A stretch of DNA of 64,000 bases, from the NCBI GenBank assembly GCA_014529385.2, contig CM043942.1:25608469-25672468 (forward strand), given 5' to 3'. The notes beneath the pieces were generated by a model. That model was not told where the DNA came from and ran no database searches. It saw nothing but the letters and a program-made list of their open reading frames with translations. Each line of letters starts with the position of its first letter. The first letter of the stretch is position 1. The position numbers and the translations under genes were made by a program. Positions 10,990 to 20,973 of the stretch are shown here, in pieces. The DNA is from Adiantum capillus-veneris. Lineage: Eukaryota > Streptophyta > Polypodiopsida > Polypodiales > Pteridaceae.

Positions 10990-12583
10990 AGGGGGATAGC
11001 TCATAATACAGTCTCACAAATCCATAAATTCAAACAGAAAGATGGAGAATCTGTACGAAAAGCAGCCCTAAAACTATAAAGATATATTAAGTTTTGTCCT
11101 GTGGAAGAACTGCCAACTCAGTCTAGACTCATGTTGATATTCATCCAAGGACTAAGGAATGCGGATCTCCAGAAAGACTTACATATGAAGAGGAGCACGA
11201 CATTGAATGAGTTGACTAAGGAGGCTCTTTATCTTGTGGACAATTATGCGATCTACAAAGAGGGGGAGTTCAAGGACCTTGCTGACGATTCATCTTCACA
11301 ACTAAGTGGAAGCAAGTCTTCTAAGACAGAACCAAAAGGAGAAGTGGCTGTAAACCAAGAGCATATTGTAGATGAAGTGCTAAAAAAGATTAACTTGTAC
11401 GCCAAACCCCAGGGTCAATAGCCCAAGTGGTGTGCTATTGAAAAAAAATGGACAAACCATGGGACGGAGGAATGTTATTATAACAAGGGGTATGTGAGAG
11501 AGAGACCTTACACTCCCCAAGCTCCGGTAGCTTCTCCTCAAGTTCCACCGATGCCTAGATATCAAGCAGGCAACCTACTAGGACCTGTAGGTGTAGAAAG
11601 ACCACAACCGGTATTGGGGTGACAACCACCCCTACCAGAATTACGACCAGTTGGTATAAGATACACAACAACTGTAACCGAATCAGAGGATAAGGCTTTG
11701 GTGCCTATGCATGCATATTATGAATATCCCAATGGATACGTGACAAACCCTGTCTATTATCCACCGGAAGAACCCTCGACACCAGAACCATGGAGCATGA
11801 AGGAAATACAGGACCACCAACTGTTGCACAGGCAGCAGGAGAAGGGAGACATAGTTTAGATGAACGAACATTGTTGTTCATAGCCAATGGGGACATGGGC
11901 GGACAGAGACATGCTTACCAACAAAGAGGAGCTCAAGGAGCACCTCAACAACCCAAGGGACCCTGCTATACAAGTGTGGTGGAGACCATCGGCTGAGAGA
12001 TTGTCCTCAAGATGAAATCATTAGAGTCAACAAATATTGTACTGAGTGTGCAGTTACTCATTTGATTCTCGATTTCCCTAAAAACCCGAGCAAAGGAGCA
12101 AAAACCACCTTGAACATGCTAGAAACAATAGCTTCCAGTGGAGGATCGAAAAATGAAACAATCATACCTATTCAGGCAGTAACACGAGCCCAAGCTCAAA
12201 GAATGACGAACCAACCCATAGTTGAAGAGCCAAAAACCGATGCCCCTAGCTCAAAAACAAAAAATCAACGAAGCACTTGGAAGGCTAGAAAGGCGCGTAT
12301 GAAATCCATGAAGGAACGAGAGCAAGCAGCTCTATCCGAGGAGTTGAAACATACAAAGGATAGATTAGAGCGGTTAGAGGATCTAGCTAGTTTAAGTTCA
12401 CACACCACAGCAACCATAGCACCCAAGGAAATAGTAGAGCCCAAAAGTGCAGGATCAGGAGGATCTGTACTGGTTGACAAGGTAAATGAGCAGTTGGATG
12501 CGCTTCTAAAGGCTTATGAAGCTAGACTCAAAAAGAACCAAACCCAGGAGCAAAGGTGGATGACTTATCCATATGCAGAATAG
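10990..12583 (+). pseudogene. GY2 gag, C-terminal part with two zinc knuckles
   Basis: Continuation of gag in shifted frames. The capsid end reads ELPTQSRLMLIFIQGLRN and LTKEALYLVDNYAIY (11101-11421). After a proline-rich linker two zinc knuckles appear at 11963-12075. The first has KCGGDHRLRDC, with a 2-nt disturbance next to its first Cys. The second has CTECAVTHLILDF, where the final Cys is replaced by Phe. A long charged helical region (12230-12540) with SEELKHTKDRLERLEDL looks like a coiled coil. Stops and frameshifts make it nonfunctional. The nucleocapsid role is inferred from the knuckles. Confidence 0.7.
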
Positions 12584-12599
12584 AAAAACAAAGGTTGGA

Positions 12600-13260
12600 A
12601 ATGTGTAAAAAGATGATCGAAACAGCTCAATCATTGATGGAGACCCGTTGGGTAAACCTGCAAATTGGCATGAGGCACCAGCTCCAACCCCTATCCAACC
12701 AACTTTAGAGAAACATGTAGAAACAAAACAAAGACTCACTAATGCCTATGAGTCCAGAGGAGAGCCTATCATAGTGCCAAATACCACAGAAGAGGCAAGT
12801 GATGGGTTCAATATTGGCACAAATGGGTAAGGATTGTAACGGTCCAGACGATCTATGGAAGCAAATCCGTGAGACCAACGAGGCCAATAGGATGAGTAAC
12901 CACATGAATAGCACGAGAAAAGAGCAGAATGTAACCTTACCTCCTTTTGAATAATTTGAGGCGAGATCACAAATAAACTTTGAGATACCTTTACAAGGGG
13001 GAGACCAAGGATCAATTAGTTCGGGGCACAACCAACCAAACTCACTGAGAACTTTACCCTCTTACCTAGGAGAGTATGAAGCCAAGTCGGAAGTGAGAGC
13101 AATCCCATCTCAAAGACTTTCTTCTAACAAAGTGATGGATTCACAAGGATTGATTGAGTTGTTGTCCACTCCGGTGGCATGCACCATCACATTAGCAGAA
13201 CTCCTAAGGTTACGGCCAAACATGTGGACCACAGTGGAAAAATGCCTAGAAAAATTTTGA
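12600..13260 (+). other. GY2 gag-protease spacer with a conserved segment
   Basis: Broken frames. The last 220 bp encode LPSYLGEYEAK, MDSQGLIELLSTP and TLAELLRLRPNMW. The same segment is recognisable at 54690-54937 in another element fragment, so it is a conserved part of this gypsy family's polyprotein. The function is unknown to me. Confidence 0.6.
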
Positions 13261-13692
13261 GTGAAAGACCCCACCTTGAAGCTTCAGGAAGGGATCAGAG
13301 AGTTGGACAGGCCTCAACTAAACACTAGGCCAGTACCATTAAACAAGGCTGAAGAGTATTGCAAGGGAGAAGATGGAAACACCACACTACCAGTAGAATT
13401 ACAAGGATTAGTTTCCAAAGCTATTCTTGACAGTGGAGCAGGAGTTGCTATCGCCACCAAGGAAATCTGGAAAAAATGGGAAAAACCAGCTTTGAGGGCT
13501 ACTAGAATGAAATTGCAATTGGAAGATGGGTTCATGGAGAAGCCTCTAGGACTTTTAGAAAAAGTGATTGTCACTTCGTGTGGAATCGAGTATGAGCATA
13601 CATTTGTAATAGTGGATTTCGACAAAAAGAACAATTATGAGATCATCTTGGGAAGACCATTCATGCGACAACTTAAGATGGTCCAAGATTGA
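13261..13692 (+). pseudogene. GY2 retropepsin-like aspartic protease
   Basis: Protease that would cleave the Gag-Pol polyprotein. ILDSGAGVAIATKEIW carries the catalytic DSG at codons 13429-13437 (about residue 57 of this open stretch), followed by a flap region and the C-terminal signature YEIILGRPFMR. Length and motif order match gypsy retropepsins. The open frame begins with a valine codon, so there is no own start; it would be part of a polyprotein. A TGA closes it at 13690-13692. The catalytic residues look intact. Confidence 0.85.
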
Positions 13693-13767
13693 GTTTACGA
13701 CCACATATACCTCAGACATGGCGAAACAACAACTAAAATACACCTGAAAGACCATAGTTACAAAGAT

Positions 13768-14403
13768 GTGAACCAAACACCTGTGGAAGATTTTGATTCA
13801 GCTACAATAGCACGATCAAAAATCCCGGCATGGTTAGGGCAACAAAAAGAGCTATGTATGTGCGGAGCTTCATATTGTGGAAGCCTAATAAGAGAGGAAT
13901 GCGTCTTAGAAAGAGCGATAGAAGACAAAGAGTATATTCCGGAACTTTTTCCTGAAGATGCCTTGGAACCTCTAGAATGGGAACACATACTAGCAACATT
14001 GGATGTCTATACCATTACAGATAGTCCAACAACAAAATTTTGCGATAAGGATGGCTATGATGTGCTACCCTATTACATGGTAAACATTATACCAGGAGAA
14101 GATGAGACGGTAGAACCACCAGAACAAGAAGAGTTTTATAACTCCTCTGAACATCTGGAAGTAAATGATGATATAGATAATGAGTGTTCAGACACCTCAA
14201 GTGAGAGTGGAAGGGAAACCGAGAATATCAAGTTTTATGATTTTGCTAATCAACACCCTAGACGCCAGGAATGCTATAGGAGGAAACGAAAAGCGAGAGA
14301 GAACCTGATGCCCAGGATAAAAGGTAAAACTCACTATTTGATGCTAGTAAAAGCAGAGGATTGTGTGAAAGATCAAATATCAGGAAGATTCTCAAAAGAT
14401 TGA
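13768..14403 (+). CDS. GY2 protease-RT linker ORF (fragment of pol)
   Basis: An open stretch of 211 codons between protease and RT, beginning MNQTPVEDFD. It is acidic in the middle (EDETVEPPEQEEF) and basic at the end (RRQECYRRKRKARENLMPR). I recognise no domain; position suggests a polyprotein linker. It ends with TGA at 14401-14403. Confidence 0.5.
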   Translation: MNQTPVEDFDSATIARSKIPAWLGQQKELCMCGASYCGSLIREECVLERAIEDKEYIPELFPEDALEPLEWEHILATLDVYTITDSPTTKFCDKDGYDVLPYYMVNIIPGEDETVEPPEQEEFYNSSEHLEVNDDIDNECSDTSSESGRETENIKFYDFANQHPRRQECYRRKRKARENLMPRIKGKTHYLMLVKAEDCVKDQISGRFSKD

Positions 14404-14605
14404 AGGGAAAGCACGCGAGAGGAAATAACACAGGTACGAAAAGCTAAAATAGAAACAAAATCACAAAAATAAAAAAAATCAAAAAAAGAAACAACAAAAG
14501 ACCAAGAGTGGACCAAACTGGAGCCAAGAACTGAAACGGTCTTTAAGAGAGATATGGACTACTGAAGAAGATAGTGATGGTAAAGGGGAGTCAGAAAAGG
14601 AAAAC

Positions 14606-16150
14606 ATGACTGTACCATCACACTATCGGAAATTTACTATCCAGGACATAAAAATCATCATGAAACCACCAGTCGGGGAAAGAACCAACCAGGAATCTTA
14701 CGATGGGCCAGAAAATGCAAAAAGGATAGACCTTGCAGAACCAGGTGAAAAGCCTCAGCCGGTCTATATAGCCAACGATTTAGAGCCTGAAGAAGAAGAA
14801 CGGCTAACACAACTTCTCAAGAAGTATAAAGATGTGTTTGCATGGTTGTATAAAGACCTCAAGGGAGTTGATTCATCGATATGCCAACATACAATTCCTT
14901 TGAAATCGGATGCAAAACCTAGCAAACAACGTCCTTATACTTATAATGAAACATTTGCTAAATGAATCAAAGAAGAGATTGATAAACTGATGGAAGCTGA
15001 ATTCATATATGAAATCGAACATACAGATTGGGTGTCACCCATTGTGGTAGTGCCCAAAAAGAATGGAAAACTGCGAGTGTGTGTAAACCTCAAAAAGGTA
15101 AATGCAGCCACCATAAGGGATAATTATCCCTTGCCAATCACAGAGCATGTACTTGAGTGGGTGGCCGGGAAACGGGCTTATTCCTTTTTGGATGGGTTTT
15201 CAGGATACAACCAACTAGCAATAGCAAGGGCGGATCAACACAAAACAAAATTTACCACAGAATGGGAAATTTATGCGTATCGAGTTATGCCGTTTGGCTT
15301 AACTAATGCCCCCGCTACCTTCCAAAGGTTAATGATGCATACGTTCAAAGAATACCTAAGAATATTCTTAGAAATTTACATGGATGATCTTTGTGTGCAC
15401 TCTCTTCTACGAGAGAAACATATTGACCATTTGCAAAAGGTCTTTCAAAAATGCAAGACATATCGAATCTGTCTTAACCCGAAAAAGTGTGTATTCATGG
15501 TTAAGCAAGGCCGCATCTTAGGACACATTGTCTCAAGAAATGGCATAACCACTAACCTAGACAAAGTCAAAGTCATTGTAGACCTACCGAGGCCTACTAA
15601 TGCGAACAAGTGCAACCCTTTATGGGACACTGCGGATATTATCGACGATTCATATACATGTATGCGGTTATCGCACAACCTCTGTATCGTTTTCTAGTCA
15701 ATTTCGGTTGGACTGAGGAGTGTGAAACTTCATTCCAAAAGCTGAAGGAAAACCTTATATCATCACCTGTGCTGAAGGCACCAGATTGGGAAAAGATATT
15801 CCATGTTCACATTGATGCTTCTGCATATGCCATTGGAAGTATTTTGGCTCAACCTAGAGACGGAACAATGGATTTTCCAGTTTGCTATGCGAGCCGACAG
15901 CTAAACAATGCGGAAAAGAACTACACAACCACTGAACGGGAAGGGTTAGGAATGATTTATGCTGTAAAGAAATTTCGGCATTATTTGCTCGCAAACAAAT
16001 TTGTGCTCTTCACAGATCATCAAGCTCTTTTGTATCTAGTAAATAAACCATGCAATACAGGGAGAATTGTACGTTGGTTTATTATATTGCCAGAGTTTGA
16101 CTTCACAGTGGTGGTTAAAAACGGTAAAACCCATTTACGAGTGGATCATC
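14606..16150 (+). pseudogene. GY2 reverse transcriptase and RNase H
   Basis: RT and RNase H of GY2. The RT shows DWVSPIVVVPKKNGKLRVCV, YSFLDGFSGYNQ (catalytic Asp), VMPFGLTNAPATFQR and YMDD at 15377-15388, so the catalytic residues are intact. RNase H shows HIDASAYAIGSIL, LNNAEKNYTTTEREGL and LFTDHQALLYL, ending RVDHLSR near 16155. Disruptions are one TGA at 14963-14965 and a one-base frameshift near 15612. Unlike GY1 there is no second RNase H next to it. It is the best-preserved domain block of the element. Confidence 0.9.
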
Positions 16151-16230
16151 TTTCAAGGATACACAACGGGGAAGCTTCTGAAGGAGTAGATGATGACATA
16201 CCAGATGCCTATCTTTTCAATATTGAAATG

Positions 16231-16568
16231 GTACCCAAATGGTCTCAGGAAATTGTTAGCATTCTTTCCTTTGGAAGTGGATTGAATAACACAGAATACA
16301 GATCCAAACAACAAACAATTAGACAAAAAAAAAACTTCCCGTTGATAGCAGGATGGCTGTATCATCTTGAATTGGACCAAATCCTACGATTATGTATAAA
16401 TCCGGAAGAATTCGGTGCTACCTTGACGAAGCACATGTTCAGGATTGTGCATTTCATTGTTCAACAGTGAAAACACACCAGAGACTAAAACAGTTAGGGG
16501 TTTGTTGGCCAACTATGTATGCGGACACACATTCTTATGTTACCAATTGTACTATATGTAGTGCCAAA
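16231..16568 (+). pseudogene. GY2 integrase zinc module, first copy
   Basis: After RNase H a linker with VPKWSQEIVSILS and LYHLELDQILRLCINPEE leads, with one frame change near 16410, to HVQDCAFH and CTIC separated by 29 residues, with CWPTM between. This is the H-x6-H...C-x2-C pattern of the gypsy integrase N-terminal zinc domain. A near-parallel linker and zinc domain follows at 16597-16950, so the module is duplicated. The frame change and TGA at 16568-16570 break it. Motif spacing supports a real zinc-binding fold. Confidence 0.7.
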
Positions 16569-16574
16569 TGACCA

Positions 16575-16950
16575 GTGGATCGCGCGACATTGTTTGAGGT
16601 AAACATTGCACCTGCATGGAGTCAATATATCATTGATTTCTTAACCACCAGGACGTTTCCTGAGAACATCACAAGAGCACAGAAAAAAGCTATAGAGCTG
16701 GAAGCTCCTGACTTTCAATTAATTGGGAACCAACTCTATAAGAGAGGAAAGGACAATCAACTTAGAATCTGTGCAAGTGAAAGCGAATACCTGCTGATTC
16801 TAGAACATGCACATAGAGGAATAAGTGGAGGCCATTTTTCGGGCAATAAGACGGAAAAAATTGTCTTAACCGCAGGTATATGATGGCCTACATTGCACAT
16901 GGATGTTGAAGAGTTTGTAAAGCGTTGTGACGCCTGTCAGCTCACTAAGG
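16575..16950 (+). pseudogene. GY2 integrase zinc module, second copy
   Basis: Linker with APAWSQYIIDFLT and NQLYKRGKDNQLRIC, then HRGISGGH and CDAC at the same spacing as in the first copy, with WPTLHMDVEEF between. This is the copy next to the catalytic core. A TGA at 16881-16883 interrupts it. Similarity between the two copies is low (about a quarter to a third by eye), so the duplication is old and probably a family trait. Confidence 0.8.
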
Positions 16951-17969
16951 TGCCAATAAAAAGGGATGAGATGCCACTACGGCCAATGATGGGAGCAAGA
17001 GCATTTGCAAAATGAGGCTCTGATTTTGTGGGACCTATCTCACCCCCTTCATATCGCACCCATACCCAATATATCATTGTGGCAACGGACTATCTCACAA
17101 AATGGGTCGAAGCCAAGGCAACACAAAAAGCTGATGCACACACCACTGCACAATTTTTGTATGAGAATGTTTTTGTACGTTATGGGTTACCAATAGAAAT
17201 TTTCAGTGATCGTGGGACACATTTTCTCAATGAAGTCATTGAATATCTGCTAGAGGAATTCATGGTCATACATAGGAAATCTGCTCCATACCATCCACAG
17301 ACAAATGGAAAAGTTGAGGCCACAAATAAAACACTATGCACGGTTCTCACTAAAATAGTGGCAGAATCAGGAACAGATTGGGATCATCAGCTACACTCAA
17401 CACTATGGGCATACAGGGTAGCTTACAAAACATCGATAGGAACAACACCGTACAACATGGTGTTTGGCCTAAATGCTATACTACCCATAGAGTTTTTAAT
17501 TCCAACACTACGAGTAGCAAAAAGCTTAGAATGGACATGGCATGAGCTCTCTTCAAGAATAGATGATCTTGAAAATCTAGATGAACTACGCTTGAGAGCT
17601 GTAGCTTCAATCTATGCTAAAAAGAGAAGACAAAAAGAATTCTTTGACAAACATGTGCGCAATAAAGAGTTCAAAACAGGTGATTACGTACTTGTTTATA
17701 ATTTGAAGCAACATGCCAAGAAACTTAAAAAGCGAGGGATGGGACCATTTGTGATTAGTGATCGATCACAAAGTGGATCTGTCAAGCTTGCTACATTAGC
17801 AGGTGAAAAAATGCCAAACTGGATTAGTGGATTTCGACTGAAGAAATACCATCTACCACTCACACAGGAGATGCTCCAACAAATTCATCAAGGAAAACAA
17901 AGAATGAAGGAAAAACAGCGAGTACGAGAGGAAGCTCAAGCAGAAGCAAAAGAATGCATTGCAAAATGA
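16951..17969 (+). pseudogene. GY2 integrase catalytic core and C-terminus
   Basis: Integrase core of GY2. The catalytic triad is present: SDFVGPISPP (first Asp, near 17022), FSDRGTHF (second Asp) and TNGKVEATN (Glu). A C-terminal domain with KTGDYVLVYNLKQH and RGMGPFVISDRS follows. A single TGA at 17013-17015 sits just before the first catalytic motif; from 17028 the frame is open for 313 codons. It ends with two adjacent stops, TGA TGA, at 17967-17972, and the same frame then continues into the downstream retropepsin-like ORF. No chromodomain is visible. Confidence 0.9.
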
Positions 17970-17972
17970 TGA

Positions 17973-18701
17973 CTTCTGCAACAACAACAACAAAGTGGAG
18001 CACCATTGCGGATCAATGCCATTCGAATGACGAAGTTAGATGAAGACACAATGGAGCCAATAATTGCTGTCAAAGTGGGCAACAATCAAGTTAAATCAAT
18101 AGCATTGCTTGATTCGGGAGCTCAAGAAAATTTGATCTCTTATGGATTATACCAGCAGCTCAAACTCACAGGTCCACTTCATCCTACTCCTCAAGTGCTG
18201 GAAAGTAGCACATCACACCCGTTGAAAACATTGGGATGGACTATATTGCATGTACAAATACATCAATATATTTACCCACACAAATTCTATGTGGTGGAGG
18301 ATGAAAGCACACAACACCCAATGATGTTGGGAAAACAGTGGCAAAAAGAGTACAATGTGCAGATAGATTGGAATGCAAAGGCAGTCAAAATTCAGCACCA
18401 TGCACATGAACAACAGGTGATAGCCTTTGCTCAGCAATACCAGAATAATCAGCTGCAAGCCATGCAATCACTGGGAAAAGAGCCAAAAGCAAAAATGCCA
18501 CCAAAGAACAACATGATACCTGAGACCAACAATCAGGTCAAGGCCAACCATGCTAATTACAGACATACGAAGTCACTGGCCGCAATGCAAAGATCTAGGT
18601 TACCAAAACAAGGAAAACAAGTATGGATGCGGAAGGATAGAACTGCCATGGCAGACCAACAACAATGCAACAAAAGAATTCCAATGAAGCAGATGGTTTA
18701 A
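17973..18701 (+). CDS. Second retropepsin-like ORF downstream of integrase
   Basis: In the same frame as integrase, after TGA TGA and a run of Gln codons, a 231-codon stretch starts MRINAIRMTKLDED at 18006. It contains an aspartic-protease pattern: SIALLDSGAQENLIS (catalytic Asp near 18111), a mid region LKTLGWTILHVQI, and FYVVEDESTQHPMMLGKQW in the position of the retropepsin C-terminal signature. It is followed by a Gln- and Lys-rich tail. Standard gypsy elements have protease before RT, and GY2 already has one at 13261. Role unknown; an accessory protease or a catalytically silent binding domain are both possible. Confidence 0.7.
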   Translation, partial: LLQQQQQSGAPLRINAIRMTKLDEDTMEPIIAVKVGNNQVKSIALLDSGAQENLISYGLYQQLKLTGPLHPTPQVLESSTSHPLKTLGWTILHVQIHQYIYPHKFYVVEDESTQHPMMLGKQWQKEYNVQIDWNAKAVKIQHHAHEQQVIAFAQQYQNNQLQAMQSLGKEPKAKMPPKNNMIPETNNQVKANHANYRHTKSLAAMQRSRLPKQGKQVWMRKDRTAMADQQQCNKRIPMKQMV

Positions 18702-19089
18702 CCAAAAACCAAGGGCATAAAACAGATATGGATCCCAAAGAAAATGCTTAGTCATAACCAAAATGTCACCAACATTTGGATACCAAAACAAAAGCAAAAG
18801 GAACTCCCTCAGTACAAGCAACAACAGAAGGCAGACATCTGCACTTAAAACAGGAAAACCGACTTATGTGGATGCCAATCAGCAACAAAATAGTGGCAAC
18901 CAAGGAAGTCCCAAAATATCTACAAAAATCGGCAGAATCAAAATACCAATGGAAAGCAAAGGCAATACGGCCCATAGCCATTCCGGCCAAGCCAATCCTC
19001 GACCTAGAAACAGTTACGGCTCTACAGTGTCGGCAAAGCAATTGCCTTTTGCAAAAAAGAAAATTAAACAGAGAGCAGTAGAGTTATAG
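18702..19089 (+). pseudogene. Basic tail with repeated W-x-P-K motifs
   Basis: After the stop near 18700 the translation continues with QIWIPKK and NIWIPKQ spaced about 14 residues apart, preceded by QVWMRKD before the stop. The region is Gln/Lys-rich and broken by stops and frame changes. The same motif type recurs near 24350-24960 and, on the minus strand, at 32648-33031. It is not a domain I recognise; a nucleic-acid-binding tail is a guess from charge. Confidence 0.45.
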
Positions 19090-20060
19090 GTGTTACTTGC
19101 AAAGAAAACAGGAAACCTTGATGGCGAATGCTAATAAGCATCTTGCTTATTCCCTTCTCTTGCACAACATTAATTTTTCCATGCATTGACCGAGTATGCA
19201 TAAAATAGGGCCACATTAATCGGCCAAGCATTAGCACAAATTTTTCAACCTATGCATGGCACATACTCCGAGGCGATAACTTGTCATTCGGGAGGACTCC
19301 GGCTAAGAGGGAGGGAGGCATTCTCAAATGCGGAACCAATAGTAGAAAGAGAAAAAAGGGCATGAATTTTGACTATTTTAAGGGTTGTTGTTTGATTACG
19401 AAATTTTTGTAGTAACCCAAGTACATATGCCCTTATACAGCATTTATCTATAGGTATATGGGGCCAAACGCCAAATCAAGCCCCTAGGTGTGTGTATATA
19501 AGTAGAAATAGCCATTTTTCGGGTAAAATATTGGTAAAACAAAGAAATCCGGCCATAAAAATTGCATGTGAGTGTATATAATGTTTTGCGGTGATGTTTG
19601 TGATTTATTATGATTTTTGGGGGTTTTTTGGGTTTGATTTGCTATTTTCCTTTTAATTTTGCTGATTTTCGACAGAAAAACTTCAAAAATACAAAAAGTA
19701 GGTGAAAAACGGTTGTAATGAAAAACAAAAAATATGGGGATGATTAGTGAGTATAGAACAACCTATGGTACAGTAGGGGTGCAATTATGAGACTGGAGCA
19801 GAAAGCGTGTTTTGGCCAGGTTTTGACCGAAATGCCAAATTTCTCGTAAACAGAGCAAATGGAGTCCAAATCAAGAAATTTTTGAGCCTAAACCGCATCT
19901 CTTAAGAAGATAGGAACACATGTCAAATTTCATGAAAAGTGGTTCGGGGACCTCCATTATAAGAAATTTTCACCTCATTTTTAGCTCATTCTCACTATTG
20001 ACCTTGTAGAGAGAGCTTCTTCCACCTAGAGCGGACCGACCTTCCAGCAGCTTCTACGAC
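19090..20060. other. Noncoding stretch between accessory ORFs
   Basis: No open frame. A segment at 19140-19240 resembles 25410-25490: both have CTTGCACA, CCATGCATT and GTATGCATAAA in the same order. A purine-rich stretch, AAGAGGGAGGGAGG, lies at 19300-19313 and could be a polypurine tract. An LTR border or 3' UTR is possible but I could not define ends. Confidence 0.5.
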
Positions 20061-20088
20061 GTGCACGACTACCCGATGAGCTCCACAC

Positions 20089-20973
20089 ATGAGAGGATCT
20101 ATGGCAGCCACGAAGTCACCGGAAAAGAAGAAAAGAATGACCATGAAGGATTACCTGGAAGAAGTGGAACCCTTCGTCATTTCAACAGGAACACTAAAGC
20201 CCACCAGTACATGGATACAAGAAGATCTGTTAGATTCCAACGACCTAAAGATCTACCAAGGAGTATTCAAAGACACTGAAGGCAATTTCATCGAGCTACC
20301 AATGCTTCCGCGAGAACTCAATGAGTTCGTAAGAAGCAAGATGGTGAAGTACTTGGAGAAGATTGATTTCCGCAACTACTTTGGAGCAATACTAGCAGGG
20401 GTGGACATAAAGAGAGTCTGGGAGTTTGTGACAACCATCAAAGAATATGGAGTGACCAAAGTAACAGATCTACAAGGCAGGCCAGAAACAGAAATAATCA
20501 TCACTGAGTAGGTTGTAGAAGATGCACTAGACCTCTCCAACAAGGGGGATAGTGTAACTAAAAGAAGGGATGAGGTCAAGGTGTACAATGAGAAGAAAGG
20601 AAACTACACTTTTGAAGATATTTCCAACCCAAGAGTGGCAATCATGAGCCAGTTGTACAACCAATATTTCCACATGTGTACGAAGAGGCCACAGAAGTAC
20701 AGAATGCCGCCAGGTGCAATTGCCACGACATTCACATGCGCAATGACGAAAGGCACCCCAAAGATATTCAATTATGCGGCGTATATACATGACAACCTAG
20801 TAAAGATGGGTAACAAGAAGACAACCTATATTGTGCCAGGAGAACTAATCACTAAGGTGATTTATGGGGCACTATACGCAAAAGGAAGGTGGCCTAACCC
20901 CCCGTCTCAAAACGACTGGCTGAGGCAAAAAGAAGACAAAGAAGACGAGCCCCAAGGGTGGCTACAAGACTGA
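20089..20973 (+). pseudogene. Accessory ORF, N-terminal helical part (one in-frame stop)
   Basis: A 294-codon frame starting MRGSMAATKSPEKKKR, broken only by TAG at 20509-20511. It reads as a mostly helical protein: MKDYLEEVEPFVI, LPRELNEFVRSKMVKYLEKIDF, DIKRVWEFVTTIKEYGV, then TYIVPGELITKVIYGALYAKG. The general style (a helical domain upstream of a coiled coil) recalls uncharacterised plant transposon ORFs, but I cannot assign a family. The last bases overlap the start of the next frame (MATRLKRR at 20958), either a natural overlap or a frameshift. Confidence 0.6.
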
